Assembly (NCBI GenBank): GCA_017465885.1
Contig: JAFTVG010000016.1
Span: 19,622-83,621 of the forward strand
Length of the DNA stretch: 64,000 bases
Direction of reading: 5' to 3'
DNA from: Clostridia bacterium
Lineage (GTDB): Bacteria; Bacillota; Clostridia; Oscillospirales; CAG-272
A program made the translations under genes and the position numbers. Below are positions 8,177-19,702 of this stretch, piece by piece (the stretch's first letter is position 1; every line of letters starts with the position of its first letter). Below the pieces are notes generated by a model, which worked only from the letters and a program-made list of their open reading frames with translations, searched no databases and had not been told where the DNA came from.

Positions 8177-8261
8177 TTTCCGATTGGCTTTTTGAGCCGA
8201 AAAAAGGCAGATTTTCCCGACCGACTCCCCCAAATTTCAAAAAAGAAAGGATTTTTGGAAA

Positions 8262-9935
8262 GTGAAAGGCTACGAGAAGTATCAAAAACAGTTTTTTGAA
8301 GCCCCCGGCGTGACCGGTGATTGGATGAAAAAATCGGTGATCGAAAAGGCGCCCATCTGGTGCAGCGTCGACCTGCGTGACGGCAACCAGGCGCTCATCG
8401 TTCCTATGAGCCTGGAGGAAAAGTTGGAATTCTTCACGGTGCTTGTGAATCTGGGCTTCAAGGAGATCGAGATCGGCTTCCCTGCCGCATCGGACACCGA
8501 ATACGAATTTTGCCGTACGTTGATCGAGCGGAATATGATCCCCGAGGACGTGACGGTGCAGGTGCTGACTCAGTCAAGAGAGCACATCATCAAAAAGACC
8601 TTCGAGGCGTTGAAGGGCGCCCCCTCCGCCATCGTGCATCTTTATAATTCTACTTCCGTGGCACAGCGGGAGCAGGTATTCAGACGCTCCAAGGAGGAGA
8701 TCATCGACATTGCCGTTACGGGTGCAGAGCTTTGTAAAAAGTATAGAGAAATGACCCCCGGCAAGTTCCGCTTCGAGTATTCTCCCGAAAGCTTCACCGG
8801 AACCGAGCCCGAATTTGCCGCAGAGATCTGCAATAGAGTGATCGATATCTGGCAGCCCACCAAGGACGATCCTGTGATCATCAACCTGCCTGTGACCGTT
8901 TCCCACTCCATGCCCCACGTGTACGCAAATCAGGTGGAGTATATGTGCAAGAACCTGAAGAACAGAGAAAACCTGATCATTTCTCTGCATCCTCACAACG
9001 ACCGCGGCTGTGCGGTGGCAGACAGTGAGCTGGGACTTCTTGCGGGCGGCGACCGTATCGAGGGTACGCTCTTTGGCAACGGCGAGAGAACGGGTAACGT
9101 GGACATCGTCACGCTGGCAATGAATATGTATTCTCAGGGCGTTGATCCCGAGCTTGATTTTTCGGACATCCCCGCCATCACCAATGTTTATGAAAAGGTG
9201 ACGGGTATGCAGGTCTATCAGCGTCAGCCCTACAGCGGCGCGCTGGTATTTGCCGCCTTCTCGGGCTCTCATCAGGATGCCATTGCAAAGGGTATGAAGT
9301 GGAGAGTGGAGAAGAACGACGAGCACTGGACGGTGCCTTATCTGCCCATCGACCCCACAGACGTTGGCAGAGTATACGAAGCGGACGTGATCCGCATCAA
9401 CTCTCAGTCGGGCAAGGGCGGTATCGAATATCTGATGGAGACCAGATATTCCCACATCCTGCCTCCCAAGATGAGAGAGGTCTTCGGCTACAAGGTCAAG
9501 GGCGTTTCGGACAAAGCCCACAAGGAGCTGCAGCCCGAGGAGGTTTACAAGATCTTCTCCGAAAATTACCTCAACGTCAACGCTCCCATGAAGGTTTTGG
9601 ACATTGCATACGAAAAGGAGCAGGGGCTGGCAGAGGTGAGCTTCACCGTGGAAAGAGAGGGCAGATTTGAGAAGGTCCACGCCACGGGTAATGGACGCCT
9701 CAACGCCGTAAGTAACGGTTTAAAGCAGGTGCTTGGAAAGGATGCCTTCTCCTTTGAAGACTACTCCGAGCATTCTATGGAGGGCAGATCCACCGCAAGA
9801 GCGGCGGCATACGTTTCGGTCAAGGGCAAAGACGAGCGCATCTATTGGGGTGCGGGCGTGGACAGCGACATCCTTGCCGCATCGGTGCTGGCTCTCATCA
9901 GCGCTGTAAACAATATGCTTAAAGGACAGGCATAA
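8262..9935 (+). CDS. leuA: 2-isopropylmalate synthase, long form
   Basis: 557 residues from a GTG with AAAGG upstream. It condenses 2-ketoisovalerate with acetyl-CoA, the first step of leucine synthesis. The TIM-barrel opens with WCSVDLRDGNQAL (metal-binding Asp after the RDGNQ motif), followed by the GFKEIEIGFPAAS block; SLHPHNDRGCAVA gives the metal-ligand HxH-like region and GNGERTGNVD the second signature. The C-terminal about 130 residues form the regulatory LeuA dimer domain (GRLNAVSNGLKQ, EHSMEGRSTARAAAY). The length and sequence match the long type known from actinobacteria and many Clostridia. It is the first gene after the T-box. Confidence 0.96.
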   Translation: MKGYEKYQKQFFEAPGVTGDWMKKSVIEKAPIWCSVDLRDGNQALIVPMSLEEKLEFFTVLVNLGFKEIEIGFPAASDTEYEFCRTLIERNMIPEDVTVQVLTQSREHIIKKTFEALKGAPSAIVHLYNSTSVAQREQVFRRSKEEIIDIAVTGAELCKKYREMTPGKFRFEYSPESFTGTEPEFAAEICNRVIDIWQPTKDDPVIINLPVTVSHSMPHVYANQVEYMCKNLKNRENLIISLHPHNDRGCAVADSELGLLAGGDRIEGTLFGNGERTGNVDIVTLAMNMYSQGVDPELDFSDIPAITNVYEKVTGMQVYQRQPYSGALVFAAFSGSHQDAIAKGMKWRVEKNDEHWTVPYLPIDPTDVGRVYEADVIRINSQSGKGGIEYLMETRYSHILPPKMREVFGYKVKGVSDKAHKELQPEEVYKIFSENYLNVNAPMKVLDIAYEKEQGLAEVSFTVEREGRFEKVHATGNGRLNAVSNGLKQVLGKDAFSFEDYSEHSMEGRSTARAAAYVSVKGKDERIYWGAGVDSDILAASVLALISAVNNMLKGQA

Positions 9936-9968
9936 AAAGAAAGCAAACCGAAAGGACTATACCGATAT

Positions 9969-11663
9969 ATGATCAAAACAGGCGCACAGATCGTCGTAGA
10001 GACGCTCATTGAGCAGGGGGTAAGCGACGTGTTCGGCTACCCCGGCGGACAGGTGCTTCACATTTACGACGCTCTTTACGAATATCAGGACAAGATCAAC
10101 CACGTGCTCACCGCCCACGAGCAGGGCGCGTCCCACGCGGCTGACGGCTATTTCAGAGCCACCGGAAAGCCCGGCGTGGTTATCTCCACCTCGGGCCCCG
10201 GTGCCACCAACTTAGTCACCGGCATTGCAACGGCAATGCTTGACTCGGTTCCCCTTATTGCCATCACCGGAAACGTTCCTTGCTCGCTCATTGGCAAGGA
10301 TAGCTTCCAGGAGATCGACATCGTGGGCGTGACCATGCCCATCACCAAGCACAATTTCTTCGTGAATCACATTGAGGATCTGGCGGATACCATCCGCGAG
10401 GCATTCCGTATCGCCCGCTCGGGCAGACCCGGACCCGTGCTGATCGATATTCCCAAGGACGTGCAGACGGCAAAATACGAGTTTGAAAACAAAGAACCCA
10501 AGCCCCTGATTGCTATGAGAAAGGCGACCGAGGAGGAGATCGACAGCGCAGTTGCCCTCATCAAGGAGAGCAAGCGCCCCTATATCTATCTGGGCGGCGG
10601 CGCCGTGGGTGCCGATATCTCAGCTGAGGTGCAGGAATTTGCAGAGCGGATCGACGCGGTAATGGGATGCACCTTGATGGGCATTACCGCCGTGCCCTCC
10701 TCCAATCCCCGCTTCCTTGGAATGCAGGGAATGCACGGACATTACGCCTCCACCATCGCGCAGGACGAGGCAGACCTGATCATCGCCCTGGGCGTGCGCT
10801 TCAGCGACAGAGCCACGGGCAATAAGGCGCGCTACGCCAAGAACTCCAAGATCTTACACATCGACCCCGACTTTGCGGAGATCAACAAGAATATTCCCGC
10901 AGACGAAGGGATCGTTTGCGACCTGCACGATGCGTTCCTCAGGATCATTGCCAAGATCGAGGGCGAAAAGAAGCCCCGGTGGATCGCCCGCGTGGAAGAG
11001 CTGAAGCGGATCGAAATAGAAAAGATGGAGAGCGACGAAAAGCGTGCGGGTGCACTCCTTTGCCCCAGAGCCGCTATCGGCGCGATCAACGAAAACAAAA
11101 ATGCAGACACCCCCGTGGTCACCGACGTGGGTCAGCACCAGATGTGGGCGGCGCAGTTCTGCGAATTTGAAAAGAAGAGAACCTTCTTGTCCAGCGGCGG
11201 TCTTGGCACTATGGGCTTTGGTCTGGGTGCGGCGATCGGTGCGCAGGTAGGCACGGGGAAGAGAACCGTTCTGGTCACGGGCGACGGAAGCTTCGGAATG
11301 AACTTAAACGAGGTGGCTACCGCCGTGAAATATGACCTGCCCATCACCATCGTTGTGATGAACAACGGGGTGCTCGGTATGGTCAGACAGTGGCAGACCC
11401 TCTTCTTTAACAAGCACTACAGCAACACCACCCTTGAAAGAAAGACCGACTTTGTGAAGCTTGCCGAGGCGTTTGGCGCGGCAGGTGCAAGAGCGACCAC
11501 CAAGGAAGAGCTTGACGTAGCCTTAAAGGAAGCGGCAAAGAGAAGCGGCCCCACCATCATCGACTGTGTGATCGACAAGGACGAATTCGTTTTGCCCATG
11601 CTCCCTCCCGGCGGATCGGTGGACGACATTATCGTGACGAAGGAGGAATTGAACCTTGAGTAA
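9969..11663 (+). CDS. ilvB: Acetolactate synthase, catalytic (large) subunit
   Basis: 564 residues. This ThDP enzyme makes acetolactate or acetohydroxybutyrate, the first common step of Val/Ile/Leu synthesis. The N-terminal domain has the catalytic Glu in TAHEQGASHAADGY; the central FAD-type domain lies near residues 190-340; the C-terminal ThDP motif is GDGSFGMNLNEVATA ... NNGVLGMVRQWQ. The stop overlaps the ilvN start by eight bases, indicating translational coupling with the regulatory subunit. Confidence 0.96.
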   Translation: MIKTGAQIVVETLIEQGVSDVFGYPGGQVLHIYDALYEYQDKINHVLTAHEQGASHAADGYFRATGKPGVVISTSGPGATNLVTGIATAMLDSVPLIAITGNVPCSLIGKDSFQEIDIVGVTMPITKHNFFVNHIEDLADTIREAFRIARSGRPGPVLIDIPKDVQTAKYEFENKEPKPLIAMRKATEEEIDSAVALIKESKRPYIYLGGGAVGADISAEVQEFAERIDAVMGCTLMGITAVPSSNPRFLGMQGMHGHYASTIAQDEADLIIALGVRFSDRATGNKARYAKNSKILHIDPDFAEINKNIPADEGIVCDLHDAFLRIIAKIEGEKKPRWIARVEELKRIEIEKMESDEKRAGALLCPRAAIGAINENKNADTPVVTDVGQHQMWAAQFCEFEKKRTFLSSGGLGTMGFGLGAAIGAQVGTGKRTVLVTGDGSFGMNLNEVATAVKYDLPITIVVMNNGVLGMVRQWQTLFFNKHYSNTTLERKTDFVKLAEAFGAAGARATTKEELDVALKEAAKRSGPTIIDCVIDKDEFVLPMLPPGGSVDDIIVTKEELNLE

Positions 11664-12225
11664 GAAATTCAGCCTTGCGGTGTACGTGGACAACCATTTC
11701 GGCGTTCTGTCCCGTGTCACGGGTATGTTTACAAGACGGGGATTCAACATCGACTCGCTCACCGTTGGCGAGACCGAATCTCCCAAATATTCCAGAATCA
11801 CCATTACCTTAAGCGGCGACGGCTACGCCAAGGAGCAGATGCTCAATCAGCTCCGCAAGCTCTATCCCGTAAAGAAATTAGAGCTGCTGGAGGCAGAGGA
11901 GTCGGTCAGACGCGAGCTGTGCCTCATCAAGATGAAGCACGATCCCAAGACCCGCGCCGACGTGATGTCGGCGGTGGAGGTGTTTCGAGCCAAGGTCATC
12001 GACTACGGCGTGGAAGCGCTGAGCATCGAGGTGACCGGCGAGCCCTCCAAGATCGACGCCTTCGTGTCGGTGATGAAGCCCTACGGTATTCTTGAAATGT
12101 GCCGTACAGGCGTTGTGGCGATGTCCAGAGGCAGCAAATGCATCAAGGACAAGACCGATATTTCAAGCGAGGCAGAGGAAGAGCTGCCCGAGATCAGCGA
12201 AAACGACCAAAGAGATATCTTTTGA
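11656..12225 (+). CDS. ilvN: Acetolactate synthase regulatory (small) subunit
   Basis: 189 residues from a TTG start, with AAGGAGG ten bases upstream inside ilvB. The N-terminal ACT domain is VDNHFGVLSRVTGMFTRRGFNIDSLTVG, the site of feedback control by branched-chain amino acids. The C-terminal ALS_ss_C domain follows at about residues 85-160. An acidic tail of about 25 residues (DISSEAEEELPEISENDQRD) extends beyond the normal family length of about 165. It binds IlvB and raises its activity. The TTG start and overlap suggest that its synthesis is tied to ilvB translation. Confidence 0.95.
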   Translation: MSKKFSLAVYVDNHFGVLSRVTGMFTRRGFNIDSLTVGETESPKYSRITITLSGDGYAKEQMLNQLRKLYPVKKLELLEAEESVRRELCLIKMKHDPKTRADVMSAVEVFRAKVIDYGVEALSIEVTGEPSKIDAFVSVMKPYGILEMCRTGVVAMSRGSKCIKDKTDISSEAEEELPEISENDQRDIF

Positions 12226-12250
12226 TCATTTTTATAAATTTAAAATTTAA

Positions 12251-13300
<1,050 letters not shown>

Positions 13301-13342
13301 TTTTAATAAGAGTTTTTAACGCAAGAAAAGAGGTATGTACCC

Positions 13343-15007
13343 ATGGTGAAGGAAACCATCGTTTCGGGATTCAATAACGCCCCCCACAGATCGTTATATC
13401 ACGCCCTTGGCTTGACCAAGGAGGAGCTGGACAGACCCCTCATCGGCATTGTCAGCTCCTATAACGAGATCGTGCCCGGGCATATGAACTTAGACAAGAT
13501 CACCCAGGCGGTAAAGACCGGCGTGGCAATGGCAGGAGGAACGCCCATCGTATTCCCCGCCATCGCCGTGTGCGACGGCATCGCTATGGGTCATACCGGT
13601 ATGAAATATTCGCTGGTCACCCGTGACCTGATCGCCGACTCCACCGAGGCAATGGTGATGGCGCACGGCTTTGACGGTCTGGTGATGATCCCCAACTGCG
13701 ACAAGAACGTGCCGGGTCTGCTGATGGCATCGGCAAGACTGAACATCCCCACCGTTTTCGTGTCGGGCGGTCCGATGCTGGCAGGCAGAGTGGGCGGCAA
13801 AAAGACCAGCCTTTCCAGTATGTTTGAGGCGGTGGGTGCTTACGCGGCGGGCAAGATCGACGAGGAGAAGCTGACCGAATTTGAGGAAAAGGCTTGTCCC
13901 TCCTGCGGCTCCTGCTCGGGTATGTACACCGCAAACTCCATGAACTGCTTAACCGAGGTTTTGGGTATGGGACTGCGGGGCAACGGCACCGTTCCCGCGC
14001 CCTACTCGGCACGTATCGAGCTTGCCAAGCACGCGGGTATGCAGATCATGGATCTGGTAAAGAAGAATATCAAGCCCCGTGACATTATGACCGAGGCGGC
14101 GATTCGCAATGCGGTCACAGCCGATATGGCTCTTGGATGCTCCACCAACAGTATGCTCCATCTGCCCGCTATTGCAAACGAATGCGGCATCGACTTTGAT
14201 TTGGATATGGTCAACGAGATCAGCGAAAAGACCCCCAACCTTTGCCACCTTGCCCCCGCAGGACCCACCTATATGGAGGATTTAAACGAAGCGGGCGGCG
14301 TTTACGCCGTGCTGAGGCAGCTTGAGGAGGCAGGACTCATCGACTCTTCCGTTATGACCTGCACCGGAAAAACGATGCACGAAAACATCGCGAACGCGGT
14401 AAATCTGGACGAAACGGTGATCAGACCCCTTTCCAATCCCTACAGCAAGACGGGCGGTATTGCGGTACTGCGCGGCAATCTTGCCCCCGACGGATGCGTT
14501 GTCAAGCGCTCGGCAGTGGCTCCTGAAATGCTGAAGCACGAAGGCCCAGCAAAGGTGTTTGAAAGCGAAGAAGAGGCGATCGACGCCATCTACGGCGGAA
14601 AGATCAAGGCAGGCGACGTGGTGGTCATCCGCTACGAGGGCCCTGCAGGCGGTCCCGGTATGCGGGAGATGCTGAACCCCACCTCCGCCATTCAGGGTAT
14701 GGGACTGGGCTCGTCCGTGGCACTCATCACCGACGGACGCTTTTCGGGAGCGACCCGCGGTGCTTCCATCGGTCATTGCTCGCCCGAGGCGGCAAACGGT
14801 GGTCCCATCGCTTACGTGAAGGACGGAGATCTGATCTCCATCGACATCCCGTCGTACAAGATCGAGCTGAAGGTGTCCGATGAGGAGCTGGCAAAGCGCC
14901 GCGAAGAAATGCCCATCAAGAAGAAGGAGCATATTTCGGGATACCTCAAGCGCTATGCCGCTATGGTCAGCTCCGCCGATAAGGGCGCGATCATCAACCG
15001 CTTGTAA
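13343..15007 (+). CDS. ilvD: Dihydroxy-acid dehydratase
   Basis: 554 residues. It dehydrates dihydroxy acids to the 2-keto acids of Val and Ile, using an Fe-S cluster. Cluster-binding Cys are visible in [12 protein letters not shown] and [17 protein letters not shown], and a third Cys lies in the [12 protein letters not shown] segment. [11 protein letters not shown] and [26 protein letters not shown] are C-terminal signatures. Length is standard. Fourth gene-pair position in the operon after ilvC with a 42-base gap. Confidence 0.97.
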   Translation: MVKETIVSGFNNAPHRSLYHALGLTKEELDRPLIGIVSSYNEIVPGHMNLDKITQAVKTGVAMAGGTPIVFPAIAVCDGIAMGHTGMKYSLVTRDLIADSTEAMVMAHGFDGLVMIPNCDKNVPGLLMASARLNIPTVFVSGGPMLAGRVGGKKTSLSSMFEAVGAYAAGKIDEEKLTEFEEKACPSCGSCSGMYTANSMNCLTEVLGMGLRGNGTVPAPYSARIELAKHAGMQIMDLVKKNIKPRDIMTEAAIRNAVTADMALGCSTNSMLHLPAIANECGIDFDLDMVNEISEKTPNLCHLAPAGPTYMEDLNEAGGVYAVLRQLEEAGLIDSSVMTCTGKTMHENIANAVNLDETVIRPLSNPYSKTGGIAVLRGNLAPDGCVVKRSAVAPEMLKHEGPAKVFESEEEAIDAIYGGKIKAGDVVVIRYEGPAGGPGMREMLNPTSAIQGMGLGSSVALITDGRFSGATRGASIGHCSPEAANGGPIAYVKDGDLISIDIPSYKIELKVSDEELAKRREEMPIKKKEHISGYLKRYAAMVSSADKGAIINRL

Positions 15008-15086
15008 GCGGTATTGAAGAAGTGAAGCGTTGCATTGAGTTCTTGCGCTCGCTTGAGACGTAATTTTTGGAAAAGAGGAACATTCT

Positions 15087-16349
15087 ATGGGAATGACAAT
15101 GACACAAAAGATCCTTGCAGCCCACGCAGGACTTGAAAAGGTCGAGGCGGGGCAGCTGATCTTGGTGGATCTTGACAGAGTATTAGGAAACGATATCACC
15201 TCTCCCGTTGCCATCAGAGAATTCAACAATATGGGCAAGGAGGGGGTATACGACAAGGACAAGGTGACGATGGTCATGGACCATTTCGCCCCCAACAAGG
15301 ACATCAAGGCGGCAGAGCAGTGCAAGATGTGCAGAAATTTCTGCAATGAAAAGAAAGTAACCCATTTTTATGACGTGGGACAGATGGGCATTGAGCACGC
15401 CCTTCTGCCTGAAAAGGGTCTGGTCATCCCCGGCGACGCGGTGATCGGCGCAGACTCGCACACCTGCACCTACGGAGCGCTGGGCGCATTCTCCACCGGT
15501 GTTGGTTCCACCGATATGGCTTGCGGCATGGCAACGGGCAAGGCCTGGTTCAAGGTGCCCTCCGCCATTCGCTTCTATCTGACGGGTGAGCTTGCCCCCT
15601 ACGTTTCGGGCAAGGACGTGATCTTACACATCATCGGTATGATCGGTGTGGACGGCGCGCTTTACAAGTCTATGGAATTTGCAGGACCCGGTGTGGCGTC
15701 CCTTTCCATTTACGACAGACTCACCATTTCCAATATGGCGATCGAAGCCGGTGCCAAAAACGGCATCTTCCCCGTAGACGAGCAGACCCTTGCCTACGTG
15801 AAGGAAAGAAGTGACAGAACGCCTGCAATTTACGAGGCAGACGAGGACGCGGTATACGAAAAGACCATCGAGATCGATCTTTCCACCGTCAAGTCCACCG
15901 TTTCCTTCCCCCATCTGCCCGAAAACACCCGCACCATCGACGAGGTGGGTGAGGTGAAGATCGACCAGGTGGTGATCGGCTCTTGCACCAACGGTCAGTA
16001 TAAGGATCTTTACGAGGCGGCAATGATCTTCAAGGGCAAGAAGGTTGCCAAGGGGGTACGTGCCATCGTGATCCCTGCAACCCAGGATATTTATTTAAAG
16101 GCGATCGAATCGGGCATTGCCAAGATCTTTATCGAGGCGGGATGCGTGCTTTCCACCCCCACCTGCGGCCCCTGCCTTGGCGGACATATGGGCATTCTTG
16201 CAGCAGGCGAGAGAGCAGTTGCCACCACCAACCGCAACTTTGTGGGACGTATGGGTCACCCCACGTCCGAGGTGTATCTGGCAAGCCCTGCCGTAGCGGC
16301 GGCAAGTGCCATTATGGGCAAGATCGCAGGACCCAAGGAGGTGCTTTAA
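15087..16349 (+). CDS. leuC: 3-isopropylmalate dehydratase, large subunit
   Basis: 420 residues starting [22 protein letters not shown]. It isomerises 2- to 3-isopropylmalate together with LeuD. The aconitase-type [4Fe-4S] ligands are in VIGSCTNGQ (first Cys) and [12 protein letters not shown] (CxxC). [23 protein letters not shown] is the substrate-binding signature. Length and sequence fit the two-subunit bacterial/archaeal HacA/LeuC subclass found in Clostridia. The next gene starts on the base after the stop codon. Confidence 0.96.
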   Translation: MGMTMTQKILAAHAGLEKVEAGQLILVDLDRVLGNDITSPVAIREFNNMGKEGVYDKDKVTMVMDHFAPNKDIKAAEQCKMCRNFCNEKKVTHFYDVGQMGIEHALLPEKGLVIPGDAVIGADSHTCTYGALGAFSTGVGSTDMACGMATGKAWFKVPSAIRFYLTGELAPYVSGKDVILHIIGMIGVDGALYKSMEFAGPGVASLSIYDRLTISNMAIEAGAKNGIFPVDEQTLAYVKERSDRTPAIYEADEDAVYEKTIEIDLSTVKSTVSFPHLPENTRTIDEVGEVKIDQVVIGSCTNGQYKDLYEAAMIFKGKKVAKGVRAIVIPATQDIYLKAIESGIAKIFIEAGCVLSTPTCGPCLGGHMGILAAGERAVATTNRNFVGRMGHPTSEVYLASPAVAAASAIMGKIAGPKEVL

Positions 16350-16844
16350 ATGGAATTCACAGGAAAAGTGATCAAGTACGGTGACAACGTGGACACCGAC
16401 GTGATCATCCCCGCAAGATATCTGAACACCATCGACAAAAAGGAGCTTGCCTCCCACTGCATGGAGGATTTGGACAAGACCTTCGTTTCCAGAGTGAACG
16501 AGGGTGACATCATGGTGGCAGGCTGGAACTTCGGTTGCGGCTCCTCCAGAGAGCACGCACCCATCGCCATCAAGGAAAGCGGCATCAGCCTGGTCATTGC
16601 CAAGAGCTTTGCCCGCATCTTTTACAGAAACGCCATCAACATCGGTCTTGCCATCGTGGAGTCGGAGGAGGCGGCTGAAGCCATCGCCGAGGGTCACACC
16701 GTAAAGGCAGATCTGGACGGCGGAAAGCTGTTTGACCTTGACACCGGCAAGGAATACGGCATTGAACCCTTTCCTCCCTTCATTTCCAAGATCATTGAAA
16801 ACGGCGGTCTTGTGGAGTCGGTGAAAAAGGGCGTTATCGCTTAA
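16350..16844 (+). CDS. leuD: 3-isopropylmalate dehydratase, small subunit
   Basis: 164 residues, the swivel-domain subunit that completes the LeuCD isomerase. Motifs are [17 protein letters not shown] near the N-terminus and [16 protein letters not shown] around residues 58-73. AAGG AGG in the end of leuC serves as ribosome site, so the two subunits are coupled. The short length (about 160) is that of the HacB/LeuD2-like small subunit, not the 200-residue enterobacterial form. Confidence 0.96.
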   Translation: MEFTGKVIKYGDNVDTDVIIPARYLNTIDKKELASHCMEDLDKTFVSRVNEGDIMVAGWNFGCGSSREHAPIAIKESGISLVIAKSFARIFYRNAINIGLAIVESEEAAEAIAEGHTVKADLDGGKLFDLDTGKEYGIEPFPPFISKIIENGGLVESVKKGVIA

Positions 16845-16870
16845 TTTCGGTAAAACTACTCAATAGCCAA

Positions 16871-16952
16871 AGAGGGGATCATACCCCTCTTCACGGCTTT
16901 ATACCCCTTTTGAAAAAAACGAGGTTTCTCCCTTTTTTTGCGGGAAAGCCTC
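16871..16952 (+). other. Two hairpins in the leuD-leuB gap
   Basis: The 140-base gap holds AGAGGGG/CCCCTCT (16871-16890) and an imperfect GAGGTTTCTCCC/GGGAAAGCCTC stem (16921-16952). Neither is followed by a T run, so they look like mRNA-processing or stabilising hairpins and not full terminators. Confidence 0.4.
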
Positions 16953-16984
16953 ATAAAAACGAGTGCGAAAGGACTGAATTTGTT

Positions 16985-18058
16985 ATGAATTACAATATTG
17001 CACTGCTCAAGGGCGACGGTATCGGACCCGAGATCGTGGAAAGCGCCGTCAGAGTGCTTGAGGCAGTGGGTAAAAAATACGGTCACACCTTCAACTTTAC
17101 CTCTTATCTCATCGGCGGATGCGCCATCGACGCTACCGGCGCCCCTCTGCCCGAGGAGACCGTTGCGGGGTGTCTTGCATCCGACAGCGTTTTGCTTGGT
17201 GCGGTGGGCGGCCCCAAATGGGACACTCTGCCCGGCAACCTGCGCCCCGAAAAGGCGCTTTTGGGCATCCGCGCGGCAATGGAGCTTTACACCAATCTGC
17301 GTCCTGCAAAGCTCTATTCGGTTTTGAAGGATGCCTGCCCTCTGCGCGCCGATCTGGTGGAGAAGGGCTTTGATCTGCTGATCGTCAGAGAGCTGACGGG
17401 CGGTATCTATTTTGGTGAAAGAGGCTACCGTCAGGGAAAATACGGCGAAGAAGCATACGATACCGAGGCGTACAGCGTTTACGAGATCGAGCGCATTGCC
17501 GTTGCCGCCTTTGACGCCGCAATGAAGAGAAACAAGAAGGTGATCAGCATTGACAAGGCAAACGTGCTGGAAAGCTCCCGCCTTTGGAGAAAGGTGGTCC
17601 ATCAGGTGGCAGAGCGCTATCCCGAGGTGACCCTTTCCGATATGCTGGTGGACAACGCCGCTATGCAGCTGGTGCGCAACCCCGCGCAGTTTGACGTGGT
17701 GGTGACCAGCAATATGTTCGGCGATATCTTATCCGACGAGGCATCCCAGATCACCGGCTCTATCGGTATGCTGCCCTCCGCCTCCCTTGGCGCAACGGGC
17801 AGAGGTCTTTACGAGCCCATCCATGGCTCTGCCCCCGACATCGCAGGCAAGAATCTTGCCAACCCCATCGCAACCGTGCTTTCCGCCGCGATGATGCTCC
17901 GCTATTCCTTCAGCCTGCAGAAGGAGGCAGACGCCATCGAGCAGGCGATCGACAAGGTGCTGTGCGAGGGCTACCGCACCGCAGACATTGCGGCAGGCGC
18001 AGAAGCTGTCGGCACGGTAGAGATGACCGATCTGATCATCAAGGCACTTGAGGACTGA
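16985..18058 (+). CDS. leuB: 3-isopropylmalate dehydrogenase
   Basis: 357 residues from the ATG preceded by GCGAAAGGA. It oxidatively decarboxylates 3-isopropylmalate to 2-ketoisocaproate with NAD. Signatures are [16 protein letters not shown] at the N-terminus, [14 protein letters not shown] (substrate-binding), [13 protein letters not shown], and [25 protein letters not shown] containing the metal-binding Asp residues. [10 protein letters not shown] marks the NAD-binding loop. Twelve bases separate it from ilvA. Confidence 0.97.
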   Translation: MNYNIALLKGDGIGPEIVESAVRVLEAVGKKYGHTFNFTSYLIGGCAIDATGAPLPEETVAGCLASDSVLLGAVGGPKWDTLPGNLRPEKALLGIRAAMELYTNLRPAKLYSVLKDACPLRADLVEKGFDLLIVRELTGGIYFGERGYRQGKYGEEAYDTEAYSVYEIERIAVAAFDAAMKRNKKVISIDKANVLESSRLWRKVVHQVAERYPEVTLSDMLVDNAAMQLVRNPAQFDVVVTSNMFGDILSDEASQITGSIGMLPSASLGATGRGLYEPIHGSAPDIAGKNLANPIATVLSAAMMLRYSFSLQKEADAIEQAIDKVLCEGYRTADIAAGAEAVGTVEMTDLIIKALED

Positions 18059-18069
18059 GAGGTGGGAGT

Positions 18070-19275
18070 ATGCTGACACTTGACAAGGTATATCACGCGA
18101 AATACGTTTTAAAGGAAGCGATCAGAGATACCGATATGCTTTCTGCCCCCATCCTCTGTCCCGACTGCGAGCTTTATCTGAAGTGCGAGAATCTGCAGAT
18201 CACAGGTTCTTTTAAGCTTCGAGGTGCGTACTACAAGATGTCCCAGCTCACAGCAGAGGAGCGGGCAAAGGGCGTCATCGCCTGCTCTGCAGGAAACCAC
18301 GCTCAGGGCGTGGCTTTGGCGGCTCAGAAAAACGGGATCGACGCCACCATTTGTCTGCCCGACAACGCCCCCATCTCCAAGATCGAGATGACCAAGAGCT
18401 ACGGGGCAAAGGTGGAGCTGGTGGAGGGCGTTTACGACGACGCATACAAGAGAGCGCTGGATCTGGCGGCGGAGAAGGAATACACCTTCATCCATCCCTT
18501 TGACGACGAAGCGGTGATCGCAGGGCAGGGAACCATCGGACTTGAGATCATCGAGCAGCTGCCCGGTGTGGAGGCTGTGGTGGTGCCCATCGGCGGCGGC
18601 GGTCTGATCTCGGGCGTTGCCTACGCCATCAAATCCTTGAACCCCAACGTGAAGGTCTACGGCGTGCAGGCATCGGGTGCGCCCTCCATGAGAAATTCGG
18701 TGAAGGATGGACACATTGAAAGCCTTTCCTCGGTTTCCACCATTGCAGACGGCATTGCCGTCAAGACCCCCGGTACGCTGACCTACGAGATCTGCTCCAA
18801 ATACGTGGACGAGATCGTCACCGTCAGCGACGATGAGATCGCGGCTGCCATCCTTGCGCTGATGGAAAGATACAAGCTGGTCACCGAGGGTGCGGGGGCG
18901 GTTGCAGTTGCCGCCGTGATGTTCGGCAAGCTGCCCACCGCAGGAAAGAAGACGGTCTGCCTGCTTTCGGGCGGCAACATCGACGTGACCATTCTTTCCC
19001 GTGTGATCACGAGAGGCTTGATCATGTCGGGCAGAATGTGTCAGATGACCATCGAGCTTACCGACAAGCCCGGTCAGTTAAAGACCGTTTCGGCGCTCAT
19101 CGCCGATCTTGGCGGTAACGTGATCGCCGTACACCACGAGCACACCAATGAAGGCTCTGCCGTAACGGGATGCTATCTGTCGCTGACTCTTGAAACGAGA
19201 AATGCCGAGCATATCGTGGAGATCGAGCAGGCACTGAAGTCGAAGGGCTTCCGCATCACCCATACCGGAATTTAA
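18070..19275 (+). CDS. ilvA: Threonine ammonia-lyase with C-terminal ACT domain
   Basis: 401 residues. It deaminates threonine to 2-ketobutyrate for isoleucine synthesis. The PLP lysine is K49 in GSFKLRGAYYK; SAGNHAQGVA and GGGGLISG are the phosphate-binding loops. Residues about 325-401 form one ACT-like domain (MTIELTDKPGQLKTVSALIADLGGNVIAVHHEH), the short 400-residue architecture, unlike the two-ACT 500-residue enterobacterial form. The location inside the ilv-leu operon argues for a biosynthetic and not a catabolic role. Confidence 0.94.
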   Translation: MLTLDKVYHAKYVLKEAIRDTDMLSAPILCPDCELYLKCENLQITGSFKLRGAYYKMSQLTAEERAKGVIACSAGNHAQGVALAAQKNGIDATICLPDNAPISKIEMTKSYGAKVELVEGVYDDAYKRALDLAAEKEYTFIHPFDDEAVIAGQGTIGLEIIEQLPGVEAVVVPIGGGGLISGVAYAIKSLNPNVKVYGVQASGAPSMRNSVKDGHIESLSSVSTIADGIAVKTPGTLTYEICSKYVDEIVTVSDDEIAAAILALMERYKLVTEGAGAVAVAAVMFGKLPTAGKKTVCLLSGGNIDVTILSRVITRGLIMSGRMCQMTIELTDKPGQLKTVSALIADLGGNVIAVHHEHTNEGSAVTGCYLSLTLETRNAEHIVEIEQALKSKGFRITHTGI

Positions 19276-19315
19276 GGGTTGTCTATAAAAGTTTAAAGCA
19301 AAGAAGGATATTCAA

Positions 19316-19690
19316 ATGAGTACTAAAATTTCAACCGAAAAAGCACCCGCAGCCATCGGTCCTTATTCTCAGGCAGTGGTTTCGGGGGGAATGGTATATA
19401 CCTCGGGACAGATCGCCATCAATCCCGCAAGCGGTGCGGTGGAGGCAACCGACATCGTTTCTCAGACCGAGCAGGTCATGAAGAACCTGGGCGAGGTGCT
19501 CGCCGCCGCGGGAAGCAGCTTTGAAAAGGCTGTGAAGACCACCTGCTTCCTTGCAGATATGGGCGACTTCGCCGCATTCAACGAGATCTATGCCAAGTAT
19601 TTCATCACCAAGCCTGCAAGAAGCTGTGTGGCGGCAAAGACCCTTCCCAAGAACGTTCTTGTGGAAGTGGAAGTGATCGCAGAGGTATAA
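19316..19690 (+). CDS. ridA: RidA family 2-iminoacid deaminase
   Basis: 124 residues. RidA hydrolyses reactive enamine/imine products of PLP enzymes such as threonine ammonia-lyase, which is encoded directly upstream. Signature elements are APAAIGPYSQAVVSGGMVYTSGQI, the central TCFLADMGDFAAFNEIY, and the C-terminal PARSCVAAKTLPKNVLVEVE with the conserved Arg. Location between ilvA and ilvE is a well-fitting functional context because it protects IlvE from 2-aminoacrylate damage. Confidence 0.95.
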   Translation: MSTKISTEKAPAAIGPYSQAVVSGGMVYTSGQIAINPASGAVEATDIVSQTEQVMKNLGEVLAAAGSSFEKAVKTTCFLADMGDFAAFNEIYAKYFITKPARSCVAAKTLPKNVLVEVEVIAEV

Positions 19691-19702
19691 GGAGGGCGCG
19701 CT

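Noticed and set aside
7743..8260. Several plus-strand and minus-strand open frames of 70-90 codons between the CBS gene and leuA
   Set aside because: They overlie the terminator, the consensus promoter and the T-box leader, lack good ribosome sites and have no family-like sequence.
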